Shown here piece after piece: positions 53,020 to 62,645 of a stretch of DNA of 64,000 nt. Positions within the stretch are counted from its first letter, which is position 1; each line of letters begins with the position of its first letter. Made by a program: the position numbers and the translations under genes. The stretch comes from Yersinia similis (GTDB lineage Bacteria > Pseudomonadota > Gammaproteobacteria > Enterobacterales > Enterobacteriaceae). The DNA lies in contig NZ_CGBP01000018.1 in NCBI RefSeq assembly GCF_001053095.1, positions 28,450 to 92,449 of the forward strand. Reading direction: 5' to 3'. Under the pieces are notes generated by a model that was not told the origin of the DNA, searched no databases, and was given only the letters and a program-made list of their open reading frames with translations.

Positions 53020-53253
53020 ATGACAGTCCAGGCAAACATGCATGAAGCAAAATCTCGCTTGAGTCAGCTTGCTGACAAAGCCGCAGATGGCGAAACAGTC
53101 ATTATCGCCAAGGCAGGTAAGCCCTATGTCCAATTGGTTCCCATAATGCAAAGAGATCGGGTACCAGGTGGATATGAGAACAGAATCATCATGGACCAGC
53201 GCTTCAGTGAAGCAGATACAGAAATCCAACGGATGTTTGAGGCCGGTGAATGA
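53020..53253 (+). CDS. Antitoxin, Phd/YefM family
   Basis: A 77-residue protein: MTVQANMHEAKSRLSQLADKAADGETVIIAKAGKPYVQLVPI, the Phd DNA-binding fold, with a C-terminal tail (RFSEADTEIQRMFEAGE) that would wrap the toxin. TAAGGAGGTG upstream is a very strong ribosome site. It overlaps the toxin by ATGA. Confidence 0.9.
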   Translation: MTVQANMHEAKSRLSQLADKAADGETVIIAKAGKPYVQLVPIMQRDRVPGGYENRIIMDQRFSEADTEIQRMFEAGE

Positions 53254-53636
53254 AACGCCTCCTGATTGATACCCATGTATTTATCTGGTGGTTGACAAAT
53301 GATCCTTCACTTGGCTCTTTAACCCGCAGTGTGATTTCCAAGGGCAGCAATATTGTCTATGTGAGTGCCGTTACTCCATGGGAAATTTCAATCAAGCGCT
53401 CTATTGGTAAGCTGGAGTTTGATGCTGATGTTGATGAAGCAATGGAGAGAAACAATTTCTATGCACTTTCAATATCGCACGCCCACGCAGAGCAGGCTGG
53501 AAATTTGCCAAGACACCATGGCGATCCGTTCGACAGAATGCTAATAGCACAGTCGCAAATGGAAGGGCTGATTTTGGTTTCGGCAGATACGGCTTTCAGT
53601 CCTTATGGTATCCGCTTGATGAACGCCAGAACTTGA
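53250..53636 (+). CDS. vapC: Toxin, PIN domain (VapC-like)
   Basis: A 128-residue PIN ribonuclease: LLIDTHVFIWW (Asp), VSAVTPWEISIKRSIGKLEF (Glu), DPFDRMLIAQSQMEGLILVSADTAF (Asp residues). It belongs to the Phd-paired VapC branch. The acidic triad is intact. It would stabilise the ICE. Confidence 0.9.
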   Translation: MKRLLIDTHVFIWWLTNDPSLGSLTRSVISKGSNIVYVSAVTPWEISIKRSIGKLEFDADVDEAMERNNFYALSISHAHAEQAGNLPRHHGDPFDRMLIAQSQMEGLILVSADTAFSPYGIRLMNART

Positions 53637-53655
53637 TTCTAAAGTTTTAACTAAT

Positions 53656-53680
53656 CGCCGGTTATTCCGGCGTTTTTTTA
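53656..53680 (+). terminator. Terminator after the TA operon
   Basis: CGCCGG-TTATT-CCGGCG followed by TTTTTTT; separates the toxin gene from the pil operon. Confidence 0.92.
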
Positions 53681-53773
53681 TTTCCCCGCGCATACCGATT
53701 AAAGCGTTGTCCACCCGTTCGCCGCCGTCAAAATACCCCTATCTGATTGGGATTATTTTGACGGTGAACACGG

Positions 53774-54844
53774 ATGGCACAACCAAATCTGCGGCCCAGA
53801 TATAAGTTGGTATGGCTCACGCTGTTACTGCTAACCGCTGGCTGCACCCATAACACTACCGCCCAGTACAAACCGCTTTCACCCGTTCCGCCCATTCCCC
53901 GAGTCAATGATATTTACCCCAATCGTGCTCCAGAGGTTGTGCGCTATGACCGCTATACTCTGATTAGCAGCAAACCTGTTGATGCGCAGCGTGATCCGCT
54001 AAACCAAATAATGGACATCAGCATGCCCGCCGAAATGGTTCGCTCTGTTGGCGATGGCTTTCGATATGTATTGCTGGAATCGGGGTACTCATTGTGTCCA
54101 ATATCATCACCGGTTTTTGCCGAACTGCTAAACAAGCCGTTACCTGGGGTTCAACGTTCAATGGGCCCGTTACGCCTTAGTGACGCTTTGCAGATCCTTG
54201 CGGGACCCGCCTGGCGTTTGCTCGTTGATGATGTTAACCGCGAAGTCTGTTTTACATTACGTGATGCCTATCAGAACCTTGTGTCAGCCAAACCGGTAGT
54301 GCCAGCCAATGTCATTATCCCTACTAAAAATCTAGCACAGCAATCTGGAAACCCTTTTTCTGGCTCCTCTGCCAGCGCGCTAACACCTGTTGTTCCCACA
54401 CTTTTAGTACCGCTTAAACCGACTATAAAGCCTGAAAGTATCTCCATCCCCTCACCCGTATTGACGGAAGCCAGCAAGGTGTTAGCACCGGCTACTGCGG
54501 TTTTCTCAACTGAAGCGCCAGGTAAAACGGTATCTGGCCCAGGGACGCCGATCGCTGTTGCCCCTTCAGGCCAGCTTTGGCGGGCCGAGGTAGGCTCAAC
54601 ACTCAAAGAAACGCTGAATCGTTGGGCAGGCCAGAACAAATGTGTGAACGGTGGCCATTGGGTAGTCATCTGGCCGGTTTTATTGGATTACCGCATTGAT
54701 GCGCCATTGGCTTTCCACGGCAATTTTGAATCTGTACTCGTTCAGATTTTTGAGCTTTATCGTCAAGCAGACAAACCCTTGTTTGCGCAAGCCAGCCGCC
54801 CGCAATGTCTGGTCGTGGTTAGCGACATCCCTGGGGGGCTCTGA
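53774..54844 (+). CDS. pilL: Type IVB pilus lipoprotein PilL
   Basis: A 356-residue lipoprotein with lipobox LLTAGC (Cys24). N-terminal domain DRYTLISSKPVDAQRDPLNQIMDI..., a Pro/Ser-rich linker (residues 180-260), and a C-terminal TcpQ/ToxR-like secretin-associated domain (WRAEVGSTLKETLNRWAGQNKCVNGGHWVVIWPVLLDYRIDAPLAFHGNFESVL). First gene of the pilLMNOPQRSUV operon; probably part of the outer-membrane secretin complex. Confidence 0.88.
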   Translation: MAQPNLRPRYKLVWLTLLLLTAGCTHNTTAQYKPLSPVPPIPRVNDIYPNRAPEVVRYDRYTLISSKPVDAQRDPLNQIMDISMPAEMVRSVGDGFRYVLLESGYSLCPISSPVFAELLNKPLPGVQRSMGPLRLSDALQILAGPAWRLLVDDVNREVCFTLRDAYQNLVSAKPVVPANVIIPTKNLAQQSGNPFSGSSASALTPVVPTLLVPLKPTIKPESISIPSPVLTEASKVLAPATAVFSTEAPGKTVSGPGTPIAVAPSGQLWRAEVGSTLKETLNRWAGQNKCVNGGHWVVIWPVLLDYRIDAPLAFHGNFESVLVQIFELYRQADKPLFAQASRPQCLVVVSDIPGGL

Positions 54845-54845
54845 G

Positions 54846-55283
54846 GTGGGCTATGCCATTGCAGTGATGACGATGGTTTTCGTGCTCATCGTCGGCCACG
54901 TTCAACTGCGGGAATCCACTGGCTATCAGTCGCGGGTTGTGAATCGAACCACAGATCGTTTGGCTGCTGACATGCTGCGATTGGCCAGTGTTGTAAATGA
55001 TTGGCGCTACCACCGCACTCTGGATGAAGGGGGACTAAATACTCGCCAGTTTGGCCTCGTTCCCTTACCGGACAGCCGTATCAGCGCAGCTATACGACGC
55101 GGCCGTTTGTGGGTGTGGATACCTGAACAGCAGCAGTTAGTTGACAGCCTTAATCGCCAATCAGCAAGTTCCGCTCTGGTGGGTACCGTTGCTGGTGGGC
55201 GGCTGCGAATGGTTGATGGAACTGACATGAATCTCTCTCTTCCCGCCGGAGTGGCTGAAGGGAGTATTGTTTATCTTAATTAA
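54846..55283 (+). CDS. pilM: Type IVB pilus protein PilM
   Basis: A 145-residue inner-membrane protein with an N-terminal TM (VGYAIAVMTMVFVLIVGHVQL) and a periplasmic domain rich in RxTDRLAADMLRLASVVNDW. The start is GTG at 54846, one base after the pilL stop, with GGGGGG upstream. The open frame extends left into pilL but that overlap is not real coding. Confidence 0.75.
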   Translation: MGYAIAVMTMVFVLIVGHVQLRESTGYQSRVVNRTTDRLAADMLRLASVVNDWRYHRTLDEGGLNTRQFGLVPLPDSRISAAIRRGRLWVWIPEQQQLVDSLNRQSASSALVGTVAGGRLRMVDGTDMNLSLPAGVAEGSIVYLN

Positions 55284-55296
55284 GGGAAAAAGCTGG

Positions 55297-56889
55297 ATGC
55301 ATTGGTATTCCGTAGCCCGAACCTCGCGCCTCATTGGTGTGGTGCTCAGTCTAAAATTTTTGATTGGCTGTTCACTTAGTGAAATTGACCGGATAGAAAG
55401 CCTGGCAAAAGATAGCGGCGAAACCGCTCGGCGTATTACGGATAGCAATGGCGCTAAAACTCAGCCTTCAGTGACTTGGGCCGATAAGCCGTGGGTGAAT
55501 TTGAAACCGCTCACACCTGCTGCCGCAAGCCCGGAAGAGAAAATGCTGCTTCCTTGTCAGATAACTATCAACCGCCCTGAAGGCATGAGTCTACCTGAAC
55601 TGGGGCAGCGTATTACCCGCTTGTGTGGTGCCCGCGTGACCATCACACCAGATGCCTTTTTGGCTTTATCGTCTGCTAACGCCAGTTTCGCAATGATGCC
55701 GTCCGGCAAGCATATTAATGCACTGAAATGGCAAGGTGATTTGCCGGGTTTGTTGGACACCATCGGCAGTCGTTTGGGGCTGTCATGGCGTGCTGATAAA
55801 GGTAATATTGTTTTTTATCAATTGGATACTCGAACTTTCCAACTCGTCATCCTTAATACCAAAATTAGCAGCTCCGCCAGTGTAACGTCAGGATCCTCCA
55901 GCTCGATGGGCTCAAGCGGCGGAGCCAATAGTGGTGTGTCTGGCGATTCGAGTTCCGTACAGAAAACCTCGGTTGATCTGAACAGTAATCTCTACGAGGA
56001 CATTAAAAAGACGATTGAGAATATGCTGACACCGTCTAAAGGGCGCTTTTGGCTCTCTTCTGCCAGTGGTACCTTGACGGTGACGGACACGCCTGAAACC
56101 CTGGAGCGGATAGGGCGTTATATCGACCATCAGAATGAGCTTCTCAACCGCCAGGTTCAGCTTAATGTTCAGGTTTTGAGTGTTACCCAGTCGCGCAAGG
56201 AGCAGTTTGGTCTGGACTGGAAACTGGTGTATCAATCGTTAAACAATATCGGTGCCAGCGTGACGGGAAACCTGATTAACGCGGCAAATAATACCCTCTC
56301 CGGTGGTCTGTCTATTCTGGGCACTGCGACGGGGCCCGCAGAGAAGTTTTCTGGATCGGAGCTGCTGATCAAAGCGCTTTCTCAGCAGGGTAACGTCAGT
56401 TTGGTCACGGAACTCAACAGGGCGACAATCAACCTGACACCGGTACCGTTCCAGATCTCCGATCAAACGGGATACATACAAAGCTCAAGCACGACGGTAA
56501 CCGCCAACGCGGGTACTACATCGTCAATGCAGACCGGCATTATAACCACGGGCCTGTTTATGTCGATGTTGCCTTACATTCAGGAAAATGGCGATGTATA
56601 GCTCCAGTTTGCTTTCACTCTTTCGGACAAACCCATCATTCAGCCTTTCTTTTCTCGTGATGGTAATACGCGCAATGACACCCCTGCGTTCAAACTTCGT
56701 TCACTTACCCAAACAGTCAATCTGCGCGCGGGCCAGACATTGGTGCTGACCGGGGCCGATCAACTTGACACCGTAGCCAATAAACAAGGGGCATTTACCC
56801 CCAGTAACTTCTGGTGGGGCGGCGGTCATAACGGTCTGGAAACCCGTACCACGCTGGTTATTCTTATTACACCGGTTCTGCTGAGGTAA
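55297..56889 (+). pseudogene. pilN: Type IVB pilus secretin PilN, interrupted by an amber codon
   Basis: A lipoprotein secretin with lipobox FLIGC, an N0/N1 region (ITINRPEGMSLPELGQRITRLCGARVT), a Gly/Ser-rich patch at residues 195-220, and the secretin core (QLNVQVLSVTQSRKEQFGLDWKLVYQ, VTELNRATINLTPVPFQISDQTGYI). TAG at 56599-56601 interrupts QENGDV|LQFAFTLSDKP, after which the frame is fully open to 56889 with the secretin C-terminus GHNGLETRTTLVILITPVLL. One base substitution explains it (for example TTG or CTG to TAG needs one or two changes). Without suppression the truncated protein cannot form a channel. Confidence 0.85.
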
Positions 56890-56891
56890 TC

Positions 56892-58229
56892 ATGAACAAG
56901 AATATTGCTGCTCGCCCTATCATGCCAGCCCAACAGGTAATGAAAATGGGTCGCTTGGGATGGGTGGCGGGTATGAACTGGCAGATGCACGATCTTGTCG
57001 CCCAAAAAAAGCGGGTTTTTAGTCGTGCTGGTGGAGCCACTCATCGGCTGAAATTGTCGGTTAAATCGCAACACATTAGCGGTCAGGCGCGCCCTCTTGG
57101 TGTTCAACCAGGGCTCCGGCTTTGTTCGCTTGCTGCGGCCTATCTGGCTCGCGAGGGCGGGAGTCATTACGGCATTTATCAACTCGATGCAAAAAATGAT
57201 AAGTGGCTTTTTCTGGCAACGACTGGCGGTTTGCCGTCTGTCATGGGCGATATCATCGGAACCTTGAATGAGGTATTGAGCGCTCAACAGCGGTTTTTAG
57301 ATTTTAATGCACCTGAATCATCTACTTCACTGACATCTCTTTCACTGACATCTACTGCATTGAATTGTACGGCGACATCTGAGACACCTGTTTGTTGGCA
57401 GACGTTGACGACAGGACTGTCTCGTCAGGCAATTCGTGCAACAACCCTGGGCCGTCTCCTTTCTGGCCGCACCATCGCGTGTTTTGCTCTACCCGTCTTG
57501 CTTGGTTCAACGGCTTTCTGGTACTGGGGAAATCAGCTTGATAAGGCTGAAATGGTAGGCAAAGTCGCTCAGGCTAAGGCGTTACTTGAATTGCAAAGCC
57601 AGAACGTCACCGAATCGACCAAAGAAGAGAACCTGCCGCACCCTTGGGCGAGCATCTGGCCAACACCTTATTTTCTCAGTCAGTGCCTTGTTGTTCGCCA
57701 GCGACTGCCCGTAACCCTCACTGGCTGGCGGCTTGCTTACGGCGAGTGTGTGAGTGAGGGGATGCGCCTGCGTTATGTGGCAACGGCTGCCAGTACCATC
57801 GCAGATTTCTCCCATCGGGCTCGGGAATTGCTCGGGCAAGATGCGTATTTTAACCTGGAGGAAGGGGGCCAAAATGGTGATGTGTTGATCCCTTTTGTTA
57901 CCACCGATTCTCCATCGTTATGGCGAGATGAAAAGATCCCTCCGTCAGCCGTACAGTTGATGCAGTTCATTTCACATTTTCAGCGACGAAATATCAGTGT
58001 GCTTCTCAATGAAGTCAAACCACCTCCGGTGGTTCCGGGGCAGGAAAATACGATCCCTTCGCAAGGCTGGCGAGAGTTTACCTTTACTTTCACGACAAAA
58101 TCATCACCAGAAGGGGTGTTAGCCAGCATAGATGATATCGGTCTGCGTCTGACAAGCATCGCGTTTACGCTCAACCCGCAGAGTCAATTTGAATACACCA
58201 TCAAGGGGAGCCTGTATGCACAAAATTAA
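56892..58229 (+). CDS. pilO: Type IVB pilus assembly protein PilO
   Basis: A 445-residue inner-membrane protein: cytoplasmic N-terminal half (actin-like PilO2 domain; GLRLCSLAAAYLAREGGSHYGIYQL), a TM at about 197-215 (TIACFALPVLLGSTAFWYW), and a periplasmic C-terminal domain (FTFTTKSSPEGVLASIDDIGLRLTSIAFTL). It would link the ATPase and secretin. The start is 2 bp after the pilN stop. A short Thr/Ser/Leu repeat occurs at residues 142-156. Confidence 0.88.
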   Translation: MNKNIAARPIMPAQQVMKMGRLGWVAGMNWQMHDLVAQKKRVFSRAGGATHRLKLSVKSQHISGQARPLGVQPGLRLCSLAAAYLAREGGSHYGIYQLDAKNDKWLFLATTGGLPSVMGDIIGTLNEVLSAQQRFLDFNAPESSTSLTSLSLTSTALNCTATSETPVCWQTLTTGLSRQAIRATTLGRLLSGRTIACFALPVLLGSTAFWYWGNQLDKAEMVGKVAQAKALLELQSQNVTESTKEENLPHPWASIWPTPYFLSQCLVVRQRLPVTLTGWRLAYGECVSEGMRLRYVATAASTIADFSHRARELLGQDAYFNLEEGGQNGDVLIPFVTTDSPSLWRDEKIPPSAVQLMQFISHFQRRNISVLLNEVKPPPVVPGQENTIPSQGWREFTFTFTTKSSPEGVLASIDDIGLRLTSIAFTLNPQSQFEYTIKGSLYAQN

Positions 58230-58710
58230 CCCCATCTGTCTATTGTTGCCTTTGGTTCTTTGGGCCGGTTCAGTCAGCGCGGCGGGCGATCAGCCATCAG
58301 CTAAAACGACTGATATATCAAGCATAACGGTGAGCCAGCTGGAATCTATCCAGCAACGTAATATGTTGCTGGAGGCTCAGGTTCAGACCGCTCGACTTAA
58401 GCGCCAACTGCGTGAAAATGAACAGATCATTCTTCCCACTGATGGAAACCTTACATCAACGATGCCTTTCACTACGGGGTTGGAAAATATGCCCGAAACG
58501 GGTCCAGTGGCCTCGGGTTCCAAAAAGGCGACACTACAACTTGAAGAAATTTATGGCCGAGGTCACCCATTACGGGCACGTTTCCGTCTGGTCACAGGAG
58601 GTGTCGTTGAGGTCACTCAAGGTGATATTTTGCCTGGCAGTTCTCTCAAGATAACGGCGATTACAGCGTCGGTGGTGAAACTGAGTGACGGCACTGTGAT
58701 GTCATTCTGA
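58216..58710 (+). CDS. pilP: Type IVB pilus biogenesis protein PilP
   Basis: A 164-residue periplasmic protein with a signal peptide (ICLLLPLVLWAGSVSA). A helical stretch (SQLESIQQRNMLLEAQVQTARLKRQLREN) and a C-terminal beta domain (LEEIYGRGHPLRARFRLVTGGVVEVTQGDILPGSSLKI) are typical. It overlaps pilO by 14 bp. An upstream in-frame start at 58189 is less likely because it lacks the signal peptide layout. Confidence 0.85.
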   Translation: MHKINPICLLLPLVLWAGSVSAAGDQPSAKTTDISSITVSQLESIQQRNMLLEAQVQTARLKRQLRENEQIILPTDGNLTSTMPFTTGLENMPETGPVASGSKKATLQLEEIYGRGHPLRARFRLVTGGVVEVTQGDILPGSSLKITAITASVVKLSDGTVMSF

Positions 58711-58719
58711 GGCGAAAAA

Positions 58720-60273
58720 ATGATTATTGATAAGGATATCAGGGAGTTTGTCTTTGTTGATCATCTGCCCTGTGGGCAAGTCGTGCTGGTTATTGATAAC
58801 AATCGACGCACTGACCCACGGGTACAGCGCTGGGTGGTGGAAATGGCGCGTATTCACACCGGCGCTAAAAACGAGTTTATGCCCCTCAGTGAATTGAATA
58901 ACCGCCGCGCCCGTATAGCTGATAGTTCGCAATATAGTATTTGCTTGAAAGACCTGACTAACATCAGCGAGCGGCAGAAAAAAGTGCTGCATTATTTTGA
59001 ATTGTCGCGCGAGCTTAGGGCTTCAGATATCCATCTCATCATCGACAGCCAATTGGCTCGGGTAGAAATGCGTTTACATGGTGATCTGGAAGAGGTGGAT
59101 TCTCTGCCAAGGGGGGAGGGGATGGCGCTGGCTTCAACCATCATTCTCTCGATGTGCGATGTGGCTGAGACACAGTTTTATCCTGGGCGAGAACAGGGTG
59201 GGCGCGTAAAATCTGACTTTGCTCGCAAAGTCGGTGTTTTTGGTGCGCGTTATGAGCATCGCCCAACGGCCGACGGCCTTTATGTCGTCATGCGGATTAT
59301 CGATGATGACGGTGATGCAGTACCGACGTTGAATACGTTAGGATTTATGCCAGAACAGCGCACGCTGGTAGAGAAAATTCTACGTATCCCGGAGGGGATG
59401 GTGATCCTCTCTGGCCCTACAGGGGCGGGGAAAAGTACCACTTTACGTAGCTTCAGCCAGATGTATTTGGATCGCACCGGTGAACGGCGTCGGTTGCTGA
59501 CGATTGAAGACCCGCCGGAAGGGAGAATCAAAGGCGCGATACAGACGCCCATCATTGCCGATAAAAGCCGTACCGATGTTGTTCAGCAAGCCTGGAATAG
59601 CGCCAATGCTTCTGCTTTACGCCTCGATCCTGATGCCATTCTTAACGGCGAAATGCGTGACCTCATCTCTATCGTAGCTGCCGTTTATGCGGCTCAAACG
59701 GGCCATTTGCTTCTGACAACGCTTCACGCCAACAGTGCTGTTGGCATTCTCAAACGCATGGTCGTTTTGGGTGTTTCGGAGGCACTTATCGCGGATGCCC
59801 AGCTTATCGTGGGGCTTATCAGCCAGCGCCTTATTCAAACGCTGTGTACGCATTGTCGCATTCCCTGGAAAGCCAAGTCCCCGCGACTCACGCCTGAAAT
59901 CCGTATGCGCCTCGAACGTTATTGTTGTGTGGAGGGCGTTTGTCGTCCTGAACAACTGTGGTTTCGTAGTGAAAAAGGATGTGTGCATTGCCAGCAACGG
60001 CTTTCTATCAGTGATCGTATCGTCAGCCGCGGTGTGACCGGGCGCAGTGTGGTGGCGGAGGTGATTCGCCCTGATGCGCGATTTATGTTGCTGTATCTGA
60101 CTTACGGCCCGGCAGTGGCCAGACAATACTGGGTTAAATCGCTAAGAGGCATAACGCGTGTGACTCATCTGTTACATCAATTGGCTGCGGGTCTGGTTGA
60201 TCCCCTTGATGCAGATTTGATCTGTCCACTAGATGAAGATCACCTCTTGACCTGTGAGGTGCCTGATGTCTGA
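58720..60273 (+). CDS. pilQ: Type IVB pilus extension ATPase PilQ
   Basis: A 517-residue GspE/PilB-family ATPase. Walker A SGPTGAGKSTTLRS (about residues 228-241), Asp box LTIEDPPEG, Walker B-like RLDPDAILNGEMRD, His box LLLTTLHANS. A C-terminal zinc-site region CTHCRIPW...CVHCQQR is present. It powers pilus assembly. It overlaps pilR by 8 bp. Confidence 0.93.
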   Translation: MIIDKDIREFVFVDHLPCGQVVLVIDNNRRTDPRVQRWVVEMARIHTGAKNEFMPLSELNNRRARIADSSQYSICLKDLTNISERQKKVLHYFELSRELRASDIHLIIDSQLARVEMRLHGDLEEVDSLPRGEGMALASTIILSMCDVAETQFYPGREQGGRVKSDFARKVGVFGARYEHRPTADGLYVVMRIIDDDGDAVPTLNTLGFMPEQRTLVEKILRIPEGMVILSGPTGAGKSTTLRSFSQMYLDRTGERRRLLTIEDPPEGRIKGAIQTPIIADKSRTDVVQQAWNSANASALRLDPDAILNGEMRDLISIVAAVYAAQTGHLLLTTLHANSAVGILKRMVVLGVSEALIADAQLIVGLISQRLIQTLCTHCRIPWKAKSPRLTPEIRMRLERYCCVEGVCRPEQLWFRSEKGCVHCQQRLSISDRIVSRGVTGRSVVAEVIRPDARFMLLYLTYGPAVARQYWVKSLRGITRVTHLLHQLAAGLVDPLDADLICPLDEDHLLTCEVPDV

Positions 60274-61375
60274 GATGATTTTTCGTCCTGCCCGAAATAT
60301 GTCTTTGGCGAAACGCCTACGGTATGAGTTGGTGCGCCATACTTTTAGTGCTCATTACCGCCTGGAGTTTTATGACGCATTGCATTTTTTACTGGGAAAC
60401 GGCCACCCCTTAGGGGCTGCTTTGCGAATGATTGCGGAGGTTCATACCGATTTTGGGAAGCTTTGGCATCCTTATGGCGATTTGGTGGATGACTGTCTGG
60501 AGTCGTTATCGGATAACGGTACGGGACGTATGCTTGAGGACGTGCTTGCCGCTTGGGGGCCATTGGAAGAGGCCGCTTTAATCAGCGCAGGTATGCGTAG
60601 TGGAAAATTGCCAGAAGCACTGCGACAAGCGGGCAAGTTGGTCGAAGCCCGCCGCCGTATTCTGACACTGGTTGGCAAAATGTCCCTTTATCCACTGCTG
60701 TTGCTTAGTCTGGGCAGTGGCATGTTGGGCATCAATGGCATGTATCTGATCCCCACGCTGCGTAAGCTCTCTGATCCAGAAAACTGGCGCGGTGCATTAG
60801 GTTTTATGCATGCAGTGGCCAACGTTACGGACAAGCAGAGTACCGTTGTGGTGGGGGTGATTGCCATCTTGGTTGGGCTGGTGCTGTGGTCTATTCCCCG
60901 TTGGCGTGGCCGGTTACGCCGCTTTGCTGACAACATAATGCCCTGGTCGGTCTACAAAGATATTCAAGGGGCGGTGTTCCTGATGAATATGGCTGCGCTG
61001 CTGAGAGCGAATGTGCAGACGTTAGAGGCGTTGCAGATCTTACTGCCGTTTTCTTCTCCCTGGCTGCAAGAACGGCTTGACGCCATTATCGCCTGTATCG
61101 AACAGGGCGACCATCTGGGGAAGGCTTTGCGTAATAGCGGCTACGCATTCCCCAGTAAAGAAGCGGCTAACTATCTCTCCTTGCTGACCGAAGGTGATGG
61201 CGCACCAGATATTATTGCTCGTTACGGTGATCGCTGGTTGGAACAAACGCTTGAGCGAGTCAACAAGCGGGTTATTGGCGTCATGTTTTTCTCTCTGTTA
61301 CTGATTTTCAGTTTCTTCTTACTCATCTTGTCTATGGTGATGCAAATTCAGGATATGACCAGTGACTCAATGTAA
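60266..61375 (+). CDS. pilR: Type IVB pilus inner-membrane platform protein PilR
   Basis: A 369-residue GspF/PilC-family protein: F domains at residues 22-150 and 220-340 (FYDALHFLLGNGHPLGAALRMIAE; MNMAALLRANVQTLEALQILL), TMs near 145-165, 195-215 and 345-365. It anchors PilQ. The start at 60266 overlaps the pilQ stop; the in-frame codon at 60254 is less suited. Confidence 0.92.
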   Translation: MSEMIFRPARNMSLAKRLRYELVRHTFSAHYRLEFYDALHFLLGNGHPLGAALRMIAEVHTDFGKLWHPYGDLVDDCLESLSDNGTGRMLEDVLAAWGPLEEAALISAGMRSGKLPEALRQAGKLVEARRRILTLVGKMSLYPLLLLSLGSGMLGINGMYLIPTLRKLSDPENWRGALGFMHAVANVTDKQSTVVVGVIAILVGLVLWSIPRWRGRLRRFADNIMPWSVYKDIQGAVFLMNMAALLRANVQTLEALQILLPFSSPWLQERLDAIIACIEQGDHLGKALRNSGYAFPSKEAANYLSLLTEGDGAPDIIARYGDRWLEQTLERVNKRVIGVMFFSLLLIFSFFLLILSMVMQIQDMTSDSM

Positions 61376-61389
61376 TAAGGGATCCGATA

Positions 61390-61977
61390 ATGTCATTACC
61401 AGTAGCATCCAGAAAACAACCTCATAGTGGCTGGGGTATCCTTGAGAGCGGTGGCGTAGCGCTTGTAGTCATCGTCGTGATTGCGGTTGTACCGGGCGGT
61501 ATTTATACGCTGTGGAACCGAAAGGATATCGCCTTGGAGTCTGCCAATGTGCAGAGCATCATAACGTCCACGCAAGGGCTGCTAAAAGGGCGTAATGGCT
61601 ACAGTTTTGCCAGTGGGACAACAATGACTGGCATACTTATTCAGGTCGGTGGCGTACCTAAGAACATGATGACGAAAGGTAATGTTACCGCCAGCACCGC
61701 AACGCTATGGAATACATGGGGTGGGCAGGTTATTGTTGCTCCTGTAACTGCGAACGGTTTCAATCACGGTTTTACCCTGACCTATCAGAAAGTTCCGCAG
61801 AATGTGTGTATTGCCATAACCACACGCCTCAGTGCTGGCGGCAGTATTTCTGGTATTACCATCAATAGCACCGTTTATAGTGATGGAAATATCACTGCCG
61901 AAAATGCGGGCACAGCCTGCGTGAAGGACACTGGCAGAATCGGGATGAATACACTTACCTTCACGGTTAACGGTTGA
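61390..61977 (+). CDS. pilS: Type IVB major prepilin PilS
   Basis: A 195-residue type IVB prepilin: a short hydrophilic leader (MSLPVASRKQPHSG), predicted cleavage before WGILESGGVALVVIVVIAVV with Glu at mature position 5, and C-terminal Cys residues (NVCIAITT, AGTACVKDTG) for the pilin disulfide. AAGGGATCCG lies upstream. Confidence 0.92.
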   Translation: MSLPVASRKQPHSGWGILESGGVALVVIVVIAVVPGGIYTLWNRKDIALESANVQSIITSTQGLLKGRNGYSFASGTTMTGILIQVGGVPKNMMTKGNVTASTATLWNTWGGQVIVAPVTANGFNHGFTLTYQKVPQNVCIAITTRLSAGGSISGITINSTVYSDGNITAENAGTACVKDTGRIGMNTLTFTVNG

Positions 61978-62642
61978 CCATCATCACGTTGGCACTCCCC
62001 TGGTTATTTGTGCCGCTGTTATTTTTGCTGGCGTTGCGGTTACTTGATCCAATCACCCGACAAGTCAGTCTGTTCCTCAAACGCCATCATTCTTTATCCG
62101 CCTTCAAGCAACAATCAGCCACTCGATTGCGTTATCACTGGCTCCATGCAGTAGCAATGACGGTGATTGCGGTGGCTCCATTCGAGGGACGGGTGTTCAG
62201 CAATATGACCTCAATGCTGTTTGTTCCTTTTGTATACCGGCTTAGTCTCATTGATCGGCTTTCCGGCTGGTTACCGCAGGAATTTACCTGGAGTTTCCTG
62301 GCCGCAGGACTGCTTGCTGCGGCTGGCAACGATGAGCTTCTTTCACACAGTATGACAGCCATCGCGTTACTCCTGTTTTGCGGATCGGTTCGGATAGTCT
62401 TCGGGTATTACGCACAATCTGAGGTGCTGGGGCTAGGCGATGTCTGGTTTGCTACTGCTATTGGAGCTTGGCTGGCTTGGCCTTTAGCGCTGTTGGTACT
62501 CTGTGTTGGGCTTTGCGGATTCATACTATGGCACTTGATGTCAGGTGATGTGAAAACCGGCGGGCCACTCGGGCCCTGGCTGGGTCATGCCGCACTGCTG
62601 GCGATGAGCGTCAAGGTCTATGATCCTTTGCTGATGTGGTAA
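61974..62642 (+). CDS. pilU: Type IV prepilin peptidase PilU
   Basis: A 222-residue polytopic membrane protein of the A24 aspartic peptidase family: the GLGDVWFATAIGAWLAW motif (GxGD, residues about 160-176) and a first catalytic region near LSLIDRLSG. It starts with TTG at 61974, overlapping the pilS stop. It cleaves and may methylate PilS and PilV. pilT, present in SPI-7 between pilS and pilU, is absent, as in Yersinia YAPI. Confidence 0.85.
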   Translation: MTIITLALPWLFVPLLFLLALRLLDPITRQVSLFLKRHHSLSAFKQQSATRLRYHWLHAVAMTVIAVAPFEGRVFSNMTSMLFVPFVYRLSLIDRLSGWLPQEFTWSFLAAGLLAAAGNDELLSHSMTAIALLLFCGSVRIVFGYYAQSEVLGLGDVWFATAIGAWLAWPLALLVLCVGLCGFILWHLMSGDVKTGGPLGPWLGHAALLAMSVKVYDPLLMW

Positions 62643-62645
62643 TTC

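Noticed and set aside
61974..62645. Missing pilT taken as a deletion
   Set aside because: Yersinia YAPI pil clusters are known as pilLMNOPQRSUVW without pilT, so the absence is normal for this lineage.
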